Shown: positions 8,121 to 15,918, numbered from the stretch's first letter. The stretch: 33,289 nucleotides of DNA from an uncultured Bacilli bacterium (GCA_944358435.1 CALVRD010000010.1:1-33289); one strand, 5' to 3'. Numbers and translations: made by a program. Notes: generated by a model not told the origin, from the letters alone.

Positions 8121-8654
8121 ATGAAGATTACAGATAGTCTTGAAAGAGAAGTTATTGCATTTTTAAATACAGATGGGGGTAATATATTTATTGGTGTTGA
8201 TGATAAAGGAAATATAGATTTATTGCAAAAAACAATAAATGATAGATTAAAGGATAATATTATGCCTTCAACATTAGGATTATTTGATGTTGTAAATGAA
8301 AATGATGAAAAAAAGTATATACAAATTGTTATAGCAAAAGGAAGTGAAAGACCATATTATTTAAGAGGTAAGGGGATGACACCAGATAGTTGTTTTATTG
8401 GAATTGGGTCTTCAGTTGAAAGTATGAATGGTGAAACAATTCTTAGTTTATTTTTTAAAAGAGCAAGAAATTCGTTGAAAAACATCAAATCACCTAAACA
8501 AGATTTAGAATTTAATACATTGAAAATTTGTTACCAAGAAAGTGGCAATGAGATAAATAAAAAATTTTTAAAAAAATTAGATTTATATGATGATAATAAT
8601 GAATTTAATTATATAGCATATTTACTTTCAGATAACAATAATATTTCTGTTTAA
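8121..8654 (+). pseudogene. AlbA_2 (Schlafen-type) domain protein, truncated
   Basis: The first 110 residues match the AlbA_2 / putative ATP-dependent helicase-like DNA-binding domain of Bacillota: SLEREVIAFLNTDGG then IFIGVDDKG, with the C-terminal part of the domain following. Intact members begin with an E-x-x-x-E-F-K segment and run to 400-500 residues with a C-terminal winged helix. Here the N-terminal strand is missing or degenerate, with the in-frame codons before the ATG reading YELEDKR after a TGA. The gene stops at codon 178. The same frame continues past this TAA with FAKYEGNDFYNLIKS, which fits the next part of the family, and then joins directly to ValS sequence at about 8700. 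AGAGGA and a promoter precede it, so a short product could be made. I regard it as a gene remnant. Confidence 0.7.
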
Positions 8655-8699
8655 TTCGCAAAATATGAAGGAAATGATTTTTATAATTTAATTAAAAGT

Positions 8700-9395
8700 A
8701 TGAATAAATATGAGTTTCATAATGCTGGTAATGAGTTGTATGCCTTTGTTTGGAATGATTTTTGTGATTGGTATATAGAACTTACAAAAACTAATATGAC
8801 AGATAATACTAAGGCAATACTTTTAACAACATTAACAGATATTTTAAATTTATTACACCTATTTATGCTTTTTGTTATAGAAGAAATTTATAGTATGTTA
8901 TCAATTAAAGATAGTTCTTCAATTATGATTGATGCATATCCTGAATATGACAAATTGCTTGTTTTTAAAGAAGAGACAGAAGAATTAGAACATGTATTAG
9001 AAGATATAGTTGTGATACGTAATTTAAAAGCTTCTAATAAAATAACAAAAGATGCTTTGGTTAATTTTGAATGTAGTAGAGAAGAATTAATTAATATTTA
9101 TGCTTCACAACTAAAAATAACTGATGCAAATTTATGCAGTGATGATTTTGATAATATGGTTAATTGTAATTATAAATCACCTTATATTAATATTACTTAT
9201 TTCTTTGAACGTGAAGAAGTAGACACTAAAGCAATAGAAGAAGAAATTTTTAAATTAGAGCAATCAGTTTTAAGACGTGAAAATCTTTTAGCTAATGAAA
9301 ATTATGTTAATAAAGCTCCAGCTAATATAGTTGAACTTGATCGTAAAAAATTAGCTGAAGAAAAAAAAATTAATAAACTTAAAAGAGCAGATTAA
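8700..9395 (+). pseudogene. C-terminal remnant of a bacterial-type ValS
   Basis: The 231 codons match the end of long bacterial valine-tRNA ligases. They begin in the anticodon-binding helix bundle (KYEFHNAGNELYAF, WNDFCDWYIEL) and pass through the EEIY segment and DIVVIRNLKAS. They end with the tRNA-binding coiled-coil arm (RRENLLANENYVNKAP, then DRKKLAEEKKI). Everything before this, including HIGH, editing and KMSKS regions, is absent. The intact-family segment HPFMPFVTEEIY reads HLFMLFVIEEIY here, which suggests relaxed selection. The frame is continuous with the AlbA_2 fragment through one TAA at 8652-8654. A strong terminator follows. The catalytic role is supplied by the short valS upstream. 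A function for the isolated arm cannot be excluded but has no support. Confidence 0.85.
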
Positions 9396-9413
9396 AATGT
9401 AAAAAATTATATT

Positions 9414-9448
9414 AACTTCGTTTCTTATATAGAAATGAAGTTTTTTTT
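9414..9448 (+). terminator. Rho-independent terminator after the ValS remnant
   Basis: AACTTCGTTTCT pairs with AGAAATGAAGTT (12 bp, one G-T pair) around TATAT, followed by eight T. It was probably the terminator of the original valS. Confidence 0.9.
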
Positions 9449-9471
9449 GAAAAAATTTTGTTATTATATTA

Positions 9472-9478
9472 ATCGACA
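9472..9478 (+). promoter_or_regulatory. Spo0A-box-like site before the SPOR gene
   Basis: ATCGACA differs by one base from TTCGACA, the reverse complement of the 0A-box. It lies 43 bases before the SPOR-protein start and shares the context TCGACAAA with the site before the histidine kinase. Confidence 0.3.
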
Positions 9479-9520
9479 AAATATTACATAGAAAAATGTT
9501 AGATTAATGATGGTGATAAC

Positions 9521-9979
9521 ATGAAAAAGACATTTTTATTAAGTATAATATTTGTTATTTTAGGGGCAATTCTTGGCATCTTTTTGAAAAGTAATTATCA
9601 AGACAAGGTAATAAGTGCTTTTAGTGAAGGAAAAATATATTATTTTTTACAAGAAGGGGTTTATTCCAGTCAAGAGATTATGATGGAAAATACGAAAGAT
9701 TTAGACGTAAAACTTATTAATGAAGAGAACAATAAATATTATGTTTATCTTGGAATAACTAGGGATGAAGAAAATGCTAAAAAGATTAAGGAACTGTATA
9801 AGAATAAAGGATATCAGCTTTATATTAAAGAAATAAACTTATCTAATGAAGAATTTTTTAATAATGTAACACAGTTTGATTTACTAATAAAAAATACTGA
9901 AAAAGAAACCGAGATTTTAACAATAGAAGAAGTTGTTTTAGCAAATTATGAAGAGATAATAAAAAATAATAGGAGTTAG
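9521..9979 (+). CDS. SPOR-domain membrane protein, SpoIIB-like
   Basis: A single N-terminal membrane segment (about residues 5-22) is followed by a SPOR-like region: YFLQEGVYSSQE, a KLINEENNKYYVYLGI strand, then NAKKIKELYKNKGYQLYIKEI. SPOR domains bind glycan strands lacking stem peptides at the septum. In B. subtilis, spoIIB, whose product carries a SPOR domain and acts in engulfment, lies in front of maf, radC and the mre genes. Here the same kind of protein lies 30 bases before radC. The name is by position and fold, since the protein is short (152 residues) and only weakly similar. The start is an ATG behind GGTGAT. A Spo0A-box-like site precedes it. Confidence 0.7.
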   Translation: MKKTFLLSIIFVILGAILGIFLKSNYQDKVISAFSEGKIYYFLQEGVYSSQEIMMENTKDLDVKLINEENNKYYVYLGITRDEENAKKIKELYKNKGYQLYIKEINLSNEEFFNNVTQFDLLIKNTEKETEILTIEEVVLANYEEIIKNNRS

Positions 9980-10009
9980 GTAAGGACTTGCTAATAATAT
10001 AGTAGAGAG

Positions 10010-10705
10010 GTGATATTTATCTACTATAAAATAAAAGATATACCGGAAGAAGAACGTCCTAGAGAACGGTTAAAAATGGTAGGAGCAAGTAATTTAACTG
10101 ATAGAGAGTTATTAGCAATTATTTTAAAAACAGGTACTAAAAATTATAATGTTAATGATATAGCCTTAGAAATATTAAAGAAGTATAGTCTTCAAGATTT
10201 AGTAGAGATAACTATTCCAGAGCTTATGAAAATAAAAGGAGTTGGTGAGGTAAAAGCATTAGAATTAGTAAGTGCAATTGAACTTGGAAAAAGAATTTAT
10301 ATAAAACAAAAATCTAATTTAAAAAAATTAACTAATCCTAAAGATATTTGGGAATATACTAAATATTTATTTTTTAATCAAAAACAAGAACTATTCTACT
10401 GTTTATATTTTAATAATCAGCAAGAATTAATAGAAAGGAAATTATTATTTATGGGAACTATTAATAAAAGTATTGCACATCCAAGAGAAGTATTTAAAGA
10501 AGCGTACCGATTAAGTGCTTCAAGTATTATTTGTCTTCATAATCATCCAAGTGGTAATTTAACACCAAGTGATGAGGATATTAGATTTACAGAGTCACTT
10601 GTAAATATTGGATCACTACAAGGAATTCCAGTACTAGATCATATTATTGTAAATGAAGATTCATATTATAGTTTTTATGATCATCATAATATTTTAAATA
10701 TCTAA
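10010..10705 (+). CDS. radC: RadC-family JAB/MPN-domain protein
   Basis: The N-terminal region has the UPF0758 pattern (ERPRERL, LTDRELLAIILKTG) and a helix-hairpin-helix (IKGVGEVKALEL). The C-terminal half is a JAB1/MPN-like metal-binding fold: HPREVFKEA, then HNHPSGNLTPSDED, which supplies the H-x-H-x7-S-x2-D metal ligands. RadC was once assigned to DNA repair, but its role is unsettled. The boundary given uses a GTG at 10010, yet this GTG is part of the excellent Shine-Dalgarno AGAGAGGTGAT (10004-10014). By the spacing seen in other genes here, translation more likely begins at the in-frame ATC at 10019. The gene lies between the SPOR gene and mreC, as in the B. subtilis spoIIB-radC-mre region. 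Confidence 0.92.
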   Translation: MIFIYYKIKDIPEEERPRERLKMVGASNLTDRELLAIILKTGTKNYNVNDIALEILKKYSLQDLVEITIPELMKIKGVGEVKALELVSAIELGKRIYIKQKSNLKKLTNPKDIWEYTKYLFFNQKQELFYCLYFNNQQELIERKLLFMGTINKSIAHPREVFKEAYRLSASSIICLHNHPSGNLTPSDEDIRFTESLVNIGSLQGIPVLDHIIVNEDSYYSFYDHHNILNI

Positions 10706-10755
10706 TTGTAAGAGATAAAAATATATAATATAATTTTTAAGAATGGTGTGATTAT

Positions 10756-11556
10756 ATGTATAAAAGAAAATCTAAAATAACTACTAAAAATAAATTTATT
10801 ATATTTTTAGTAAGTTTAACTATTATAATTTGTTTAATTGTATCTTTAAATTTAGAACGTAATACTTCTATAGTTGAAACTTTTTTTAAAGATATTTCTC
10901 TATATATAAATAAGATAGTCTTATATCCATTTACTTCATTTAATAAAGAAAGTAATGTTGATCAAGATGAAAGTTATTTAATACAAAAAAATATTAATGA
11001 GTCTTTAGAAAAAGAAATATTAGAATTAAAAGAAGTTTTACAATTAAATAGAACAATGACAGAATATTCTATAGAAAATGCGACTATTTTATTGAGAAAT
11101 AAAAGTTATTGGTTTAATACTTTGATGATTGATAAAGGTAAAAAGAATGGTATAAAGAAAGATATGGCTGTAATTACTAGTAATGGTTTAATTGGTAAAA
11201 TATCAAAAGTATATAGTAATTCTAGTGAGATAAAATTAATTACAAGTGATGATCTTAATTATAAAGTAAGCGTTTCTATAAAAGTAAATGGTACCGATAA
11301 CTATGCAATATTAAATGGTTATGATCAAGAAAGTAATCTGTTAAAAATAACTGGTGTTTCTAAAACAACTGATGTTAAGGAAAAAGATGTAGTAGTAACT
11401 AGCGGATTAGGTGAACTATTTCCAGCAGGAATCTATGTTGGTACAGTAGAAAAAATTAAAAATGATAAATATAATTTAAGTAAAACTCTTTATATAAAAA
11501 CAAAACAAGACTTTAATAATATTCATTATGTAAGTATTTTAAAGGAGAAAAAGTAA
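10756..11556 (+). CDS. mreC: Rod shape-determining protein MreC
   Basis: MreC is a membrane-anchored, periplasm-facing scaffold of the elongation machinery that links the cytoskeleton to RodA and class B penicillin-binding proteins. The protein has a basic N-terminus, one membrane segment (about residues 15-33), a coiled-coil stretch around residues 75-97 (INESLEKEILELKEVL) and the paired beta-barrel core. Characteristic motifs include MIDKGKKNGIKKDMAVIT, NGLIGKIS and TSGLGELFPAGIYVG. At 266 residues it has a normal length. It follows radC by 50 bases and overlaps the translation context of mreD, whose ATG comes one base after its stop. An mreB gene is not adjacent, unlike in B. subtilis. Confidence 0.93.
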   Translation: MYKRKSKITTKNKFIIFLVSLTIIICLIVSLNLERNTSIVETFFKDISLYINKIVLYPFTSFNKESNVDQDESYLIQKNINESLEKEILELKEVLQLNRTMTEYSIENATILLRNKSYWFNTLMIDKGKKNGIKKDMAVITSNGLIGKISKVYSNSSEIKLITSDDLNYKVSVSIKVNGTDNYAILNGYDQESNLLKITGVSKTTDVKEKDVVVTSGLGELFPAGIYVGTVEKIKNDKYNLSKTLYIKTKQDFNNIHYVSILKEKK

Positions 11557-11557
11557 T

Positions 11558-12064
11558 ATGATACCAATAATTATTATTATAATTTCTTTAATATTGGATG
11601 GATTATTAACAAACTTTTTTCCCTTTACAATAGGAAATCTTTCAATATTTACTCCCTTATTAACAATTGTAAGTTTATTTTCTATTTATCCATTTTATTT
11701 AAAAAATAGTAACAAATATTATATGATCGCTATAATTATGGGAATAGTTTATGACTTATTTTATACTAATTTATTATTTTTAAATGGAATATTATTTTTA
11801 ATACTTTCAATTATGATAAAGTATTTATATAAAAACTTTGAAGTAAATCACTTAAATATTATTTTATATGTAATTATTTTAATAACTATTTATGAAGGAC
11901 TTCAAGCAGGTTTAATTATTATATTTAACTTAGTACCTATGAGTTTTTCTAAATTATTTTATAAGATAAGTCATAGTTTATTATTAAATATTATATATGC
12001 TGAAATACTTTATTTTACAATAAATCATATTTCTAAAAAGTATCGAAAAATAAATATCAACTAA
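11558..12064 (+). CDS. mreD: Rod shape-determining protein MreD
   Basis: This 168-residue protein is almost entirely hydrophobic, with five or six predicted membrane segments. The family feature GIVYDLFYTNLLFLNG (membrane segment containing an Asp) is visible. MreD is an integral membrane partner of MreC in cell-wall elongation. Its start codon lies one base after the mreC stop, with the ribosome site AAAGGAGAAA inside the mreC 3' end, so the two are translationally coupled. RodA at 22513-23640 is a likely partner in the same machinery. Confidence 0.88.
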   Translation: MIPIIIIIISLILDGLLTNFFPFTIGNLSIFTPLLTIVSLFSIYPFYLKNSNKYYMIAIIMGIVYDLFYTNLLFLNGILFLILSIMIKYLYKNFEVNHLNIILYVIILITIYEGLQAGLIIIFNLVPMSFSKLFYKISHSLLLNIIYAEILYFTINHISKKYRKININ

Positions 12065-12108
12065 CATATTTATTTTTTTCTTTTCATATTCTTTATAGAG
12101 GAGAATAT

Positions 12109-12681
12109 ATGGAAAAGAAAATATTAAAGAAAAGACTAGTATTAAAGAAAAAAGTTCGTATTGTATTAACTAAAACAATGTTAGTAATAATTATAGCTCT
12201 AGTTGGATTAATTATGATTAAGAAAAATCCGGATATTAAAAATATTATTGTTGAAAATGTATATGAAAAAAGTTTTAAATTTACAAAGACTAAAGAATTA
12301 TATAAAAAATATTTTGGAAGTCTATTTCCTTTAGAAAAAGTAGAATCTAAAGAAAGTCCTGTTTTTAATGAAAAGCTAGTTTATAGTGATCAAAAGAAAT
12401 ATAAAGACGGAGTAGCTTTAACTGTTACTGAAAATTATTTAGTTCCAGCTTTAGAAAGTGGGGTAGTCATCTTTATTGGAGAAAAGGATGATTATGGGAA
12501 GACTTTAGTAGTAGAACAAACTAATGGAATAGCAGTATGTTATGCAAATATTGAGCTTATTGATATAAAGTTATATGATTATATTGAAAAAGGTGAACTA
12601 CTAGGTGAGGCAAAAGATAAAAAATTATATTTAGTATTTTCTAAAGAAGGGAAATATTTAGATTATAAAAACTATATTTAA
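12109..12681 (+). CDS. spoIVFA: SpoIVFA-like M23/LytM-fold membrane protein
   Basis: A basic N-terminus and one membrane segment (about residues 20-41) precede a C-terminal LytM (M23-like) fold, recognisable from VPALESGVVIFIGEKDDYGKTL, a VVEQTNG strand and the YIEKGELLGEA turn. The zinc ligands of true M23 endopeptidases (HxxxD and HxH) are absent. This fits SpoIVFA, the non-enzymatic anchor that holds the SpoIVFB protease in check during sporulation. In B. subtilis spoIVFA directly precedes spoIVFB; here a site-2 protease follows and overlaps by 20 bases. I name it from this order plus the fold. GAGGAG lies before the ATG. Confidence 0.82.
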   Translation: MEKKILKKRLVLKKKVRIVLTKTMLVIIIALVGLIMIKKNPDIKNIIVENVYEKSFKFTKTKELYKKYFGSLFPLEKVESKESPVFNEKLVYSDQKKYKDGVALTVTENYLVPALESGVVIFIGEKDDYGKTLVVEQTNGIAVCYANIELIDIKLYDYIEKGELLGEAKDKKLYLVFSKEGKYLDYKNYI

Positions 12682-13423
12682 GTATTTAGAAATAAATTTC
12701 CTTGTTTATCTAGCAGCAATTATATCAATATTTACTGCCTCTTATAATATTTTTATAATTATAAGTACACTAATTATTATTCATGAATTAGGTCATTTTG
12801 TTTGGGCTAAATTATTAGGAATAGAAGTGGATAAAATAATTATTTATCCAATTGGAGGAGTAGCAAAGTTTAAATTACCATTAAATATTTCAGTAATAAA
12901 AGAGTTTATTATTTTAATATCTGGTCCATTAAGTCAGTTTATAGCTTATTATTTATTATTAAAAGTATGCCCTAGATATCAAGATATAATTGAACTATAT
13001 CATTTTAGTATATTAATTTTTAATTTATTACCAATTTATCCATTAGATGGAGGAAAATTAGTAAATCTATTATTGTCTATTTATTTACCATTTAAAAGTA
13101 GTTTAAAGATAACAATATTTATAAGTTATATTATGATTATTTTATTAGTAATTGTTAATTATAATAATATTCATTTAAATCTAATTATAATGGTAATATT
13201 TTTATTTTATAAAGTTAATAAAGAGTATCGACAGATAGACTATTTATATAATAGATTTTTATTAGAAAGATATCTAGGAAAATATAATTTTAAAAAAAGT
13301 AGAATTATTAATAATTCAGAAAAGTTTTATAGAAATAAACGTCATTTAATTAAAGAAGATAATAAATATTACTTAGAAGATGAATATTTAGAAAAAAAGT
13401 ATAAAAAAGTGTTGACTTTATAA
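12662..13423 (+). CDS. spoIVFB: SpoIVFB-like site-2 metalloprotease, non-canonical start
   Basis: This is an M50-family intramembrane zinc protease; SpoIVFB in B. subtilis cleaves pro-sigma-K in the mother cell. The HExxH motif is IHELGHFVWAKLLG (codons at 12779-12820), and the second conserved motif, with the metal-binding Asp, is NLLPIYPLDGGK. Several membrane segments are predicted. The open frame begins after TAG at 12659-12661 and contains no ATG, GTG or TTG before HELGH; the first such codon is GTG at 12827, which would delete the active site. The true start is therefore probably ATT 12662 or ATA 12665, with GAAGGG about ten bases before. The frame overlaps spoIVFA by 20 bases, so translational coupling is likely. 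A frameshift at the junction is the alternative. The tRNA-Ala promoter overlaps its 3' end. Confidence 0.85.
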   Translation: MIKTIFKYLEINFLVYLAAIISIFTASYNIFIIISTLIIIHELGHFVWAKLLGIEVDKIIIYPIGGVAKFKLPLNISVIKEFIILISGPLSQFIAYYLLLKVCPRYQDIIELYHFSILIFNLLPIYPLDGGKLVNLLLSIYLPFKSSLKITIFISYIMIILLVIVNYNNIHLNLIIMVIFLFYKVNKEYRQIDYLYNRFLLERYLGKYNFKKSRIINNSEKFYRNKRHLIKEDNKYYLEDEYLEKKYKKVLTL

Positions 13424-13441
13424 AAATTGCTATGCTATAAT
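13412..13441 (+). promoter_or_regulatory. Promoter of tRNA-Ala
   Basis: TTGACT (13412-13417) and TATAAT (13436-13441) are 18 bases apart, about 30 bases before the tRNA. The -35 box lies inside the last codons of spoIVFB. Confidence 0.8.
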
Positions 13442-13474
13442 TCAGTTACTGGCTGTGATAAGACAGTTAGTTAT

Positions 13475-13550
13475 GGGGCATTAGCTCAGCTGGGAGAGCG
13501 CCACGTTTGCACCGTGGAGGTCAGCGGTTCGATCCCGCTATGCTCCACCA
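13475..13550 (+). tRNA. tRNA-Ala (anticodon TGC)
   Basis: A complete cloverleaf is present. The acceptor stem GGGGCAT pairs with ATGCTCC (one G-T pair), the D-arm AGCTCAGCTGGGAGAGC is standard, and the anticodon stem CCACG/CGTGG encloses loop TTTGCAC with anticodon TGC at 13508-13510. The T-arm is GCGGTTCGATCCCGC, and CCA is encoded at the 3' end. Confidence 0.98.
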
Positions 13551-13560
13551 TATTGAATTT

Positions 13561-13590
13561 AACGTTGAGAAATCAACGTTTTTATTTTTG
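13561..13590 (+). terminator. Rho-independent terminator of tRNA-Ala
   Basis: AACGTTGA pairs perfectly with TCAACGTT around GAAA, followed by TTTATTTTTG. Confidence 0.85.
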
Positions 13591-13622
13591 TTTAAGAAAA
13601 TATTATGTTTTATCTTTTTTCA

Positions 13623-13631
13623 TGATATAAT
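13623..13631 (+). promoter_or_regulatory. Extended -10 promoter of the prsW operon
   Basis: TGATATAAT is an extended -10 element (TGN plus TATAAT) 35 bases before the PrsW start. No good -35 box is visible at the right distance. Confidence 0.5.
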
Positions 13632-13665
13632 TAAAAATGTAAGAATATAAAGTGGAGTCGATAAT

Positions 13666-14901
13666 ATGAAAATTTTACTTATAGCGGTTGCAATTATACC
13701 TGTTATTTTGATATTAACTTTTATTCGTCAGAAAGATAAGAATAAAGAGCCAATTGGATTATTAATTAAATTGTTTTTTGCTGGAGCTGTATCATGTTTT
13801 TTAGTTGTTCAAATTAGTCAATTGATAGCACTTTTTTTGCCATTTATGCAAATTGATATTTCTGCTGGTGATAATACTTTTTTAGATGTATTTTTATATT
13901 CATTTGTTGGTGTAGCTTTAATTGAAGAGGTTTGTAAATTTGCTATGACTTATGCTTTTGGATATTATCATAAAGATTTTGATGAAGTATATGATATTAT
14001 AGTTTATGCAATTTTTGTAGCATTAGGCTTTGCTGGTTTTGAAAATATTTTATATGTTGTTGGAAGTGGGCAAATATCACTAGGTATTTCCAGGGGATTA
14101 ACGGCTGTACCTGGTCATGCTTGCGATGGATTATTTATGGGATACTATTTAAGTATAGCTAAGATATATGCTATAAGGAAAAATAAAACCGAGGAGAGAA
14201 TTAATATTCTTAAAAGTATTTTTATTCCAACTTTGTTGCATGGTATTTATGATTTTTGTTGTTTCTATGGAAATCAATATATCATAATAGTATTTATAAT
14301 TTTTATAATTACAATGGATATTATATCTCTAAGAAAAATTAATTATATGGCTAAGAATAATGTAAATATTTTTGAATTAAAAAAAGAACCAGAAGTTTTG
14401 ACTGAAACATTAGAGAAAAATGTAAGGGATAATATTTCTACAAATATGAATAGCAATAATGTAAATGATAATAATGCAAACATAAACAATATTAACAATA
14501 ATAATATAAACAACAATATTAACAGTATTAATAATATAAGCAATAATAGTAGTTCTGTTCAAAATTCTACAAAGAGTAGTTCTGACTATTTTACTTTTGT
14601 TCCGCATCAGCCTCGTCCGTCTACAGATTGGACTGGTGATAATTTTAAATTTGAAGGAGAAGGAGTTCCATATATTCCTAATTATGTTTCTGGACAAATT
14701 TTAAATGGAGTTTCAGAAATTAGTAAAGAACAAAGTTCTTGTTATAATAAAATTGTTCCAGAAGGTCCTGTAAATCAACCAATACCGGAAATATCTCCAG
14801 ATAGACTTAATGCATTTGTTAGACCATTTTGTGTATATTGTGGTTCAGAATTAACAGGGGAGTATTGTACTAGGTGTGGGAGAAAAGTAAATAATAAATA
14901 A
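13666..14901 (+). CDS. PrsW-family membrane protease with C-terminal zinc ribbon
   Basis: The N-terminal 230 residues form a PrsW-type integral membrane domain. The conserved acidic motif is ALIEEVCKF (E87-E88, K91), followed by FAGFENILY (E126), VPGHACDGLFMGY (H151) and LLHGIYDF, the four blocks that mark this family and the wider CPBP/Abi-like proteases. In B. subtilis PrsW makes the site-1 cut of the anti-sigma factor RsiW. After the membrane domain come a long Asn-rich linker (about residues 256-300), a segment with Pro-rich stretches, and a C-terminal zinc ribbon (FCVYCGSEL and YCTRCGRK, two CxxC pairs). The linker and ribbon are additions to the usual 200-220-residue protein and may serve recruitment. 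No anti-sigma gene is adjacent. GGAGTCGAT lies before the ATG, and the glycosyltransferase follows after 15 bases. Confidence 0.85.
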   Translation: MKILLIAVAIIPVILILTFIRQKDKNKEPIGLLIKLFFAGAVSCFLVVQISQLIALFLPFMQIDISAGDNTFLDVFLYSFVGVALIEEVCKFAMTYAFGYYHKDFDEVYDIIVYAIFVALGFAGFENILYVVGSGQISLGISRGLTAVPGHACDGLFMGYYLSIAKIYAIRKNKTEERINILKSIFIPTLLHGIYDFCCFYGNQYIIIVFIIFIITMDIISLRKINYMAKNNVNIFELKKEPEVLTETLEKNVRDNISTNMNSNNVNDNNANINNINNNNINNNINSINNISNNSSSVQNSTKSSSDYFTFVPHQPRPSTDWTGDNFKFEGEGVPYIPNYVSGQILNGVSEISKEQSSCYNKIVPEGPVNQPIPEISPDRLNAFVRPFCVYCGSELTGEYCTRCGRKVNNK

Positions 14902-14916
14902 TAGTAGGTGGTAAAA

Positions 14917-15918
14917 ATGAAAGTCTTGTTATATACGGAAGGTGAGAAATTATCTTCAAAAAGTGGATTAGGAAAAGCTATAAAACATCAGATGAAAGCG
15001 TTAGAATCTGAAGGAATAGAATATACTAGAAATTTAAAAGATGACTATGATATAGTACACATTAATTTTTATGGATTAAAATCTTTCTTTTTGGCAAAGA
15101 AAGCTAAGAAAAAAGGGAAAAAAGTAGTTTATCATGCTCATAGTACCGAAGAGGATTTTCGTAATAGCTTTATTTTTAGTAAACAAATTGCTCCTTTATT
15201 TAAGAAATGGTTAATAAAATGTTATAGTTTGGGAGATGTAATTGTTACACCGACTCCGTATTCTAAGAAGTTGTTAGAAGGGTACGGAATAAAAAGAAAA
15301 ATATATGCAATATCTAATGGAATTGAATTAGATTTATTTAAAAAAGATAGTGAAGCTAGAAAACGATTTAGAGAAAAATATAATTATGCAGAAGAAGATA
15401 AAGTAATTATTGGAATTGGATTATATATAACTAGAAAAGGTATTGTAGATTTTGTAGAATTAGCTAAAAGAATGCCTGAATATAAATTTATTTGGTTTGG
15501 ATATAGTCCATTATCAGTGGCAACAAGCGATGTTAGAAAAGCGGTTAATACTAAATTAGATAATTTAGTTTTTGCTGGGTATGTAGAACAAAAAGTAATA
15601 AAAGATGCAATGAATGGGTGTGATATTTATTTATTTCCGACGTTTGAAGAAACAGAAGGAATACCAATAATTGAAGCTTGTGCTTGCCAGACAAATGCAA
15701 TAATTAGAGACATTCCAATATTTGATGATTGGCTTGAAGATGGAAAAAATGTTTATAAAGCTAAAGATGTTGATGAATTTGAAGTTAAAATTAAAAAATT
15801 AATTAACGGTGAATTAAAAGAATTAGGAAATGAAGCTTATGAAGTTGCTAAGGAAAGAGATATCAGGAAAGTTGGAGAAAAATTAAAGAAAGTTTATGAG
15901 GAAGTTTTAAAGAAATAG
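14917..15918 (+). CDS. Family 4 glycosyltransferase (GT-B fold)
   Basis: The protein has the two-Rossmann GT-B layout of CAZy family GT4. The N-terminal half contains SKSGLGKAIKHQ, VVYHAHSTEEDFRNSF and TPTPYSKKLLEGYGI. The C-terminal half holds the nucleotide-sugar site, with an IGIGLYITRKG strand and the E-x7-E motif in EETEGIPIIEACA. Close relatives in streptococci and other Bacillota act on glycolipids or cell-surface glycans; the donor and acceptor cannot be deduced. The start is the ATG at 14917, after AGGTGGT. An in-frame GTG at 14908 lies within that site. It is the second gene of the prsW transcript. The type VII-like locus begins about 180 bases after it. Confidence 0.87.
   Translation: MKVLLYTEGEKLSSKSGLGKAIKHQMKALESEGIEYTRNLKDDYDIVHINFYGLKSFFLAKKAKKKGKKVVYHAHSTEEDFRNSFIFSKQIAPLFKKWLIKCYSLGDVIVTPTPYSKKLLEGYGIKRKIYAISNGIELDLFKKDSEARKRFREKYNYAEEDKVIIGIGLYITRKGIVDFVELAKRMPEYKFIWFGYSPLSVATSDVRKAVNTKLDNLVFAGYVEQKVIKDAMNGCDIYLFPTFEETEGIPIIEACACQTNAIIRDIPIFDDWLEDGKNVYKAKDVDEFEVKIKKLINGELKELGNEAYEVAKERDIRKVGEKLKKVYEEVLKK

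Noticed and set aside
13427-13630. Open frame across tRNA-Ala.
   Set aside because: It translates the tRNA and its terminator; no protein is expected.
14343-14697. Antisense open frames over the Asn-rich linker of the PrsW gene.
   Set aside because: They mirror the low-complexity AAT/AAC codons and have hydrophobic or Ile-rich translations without a ribosome site.
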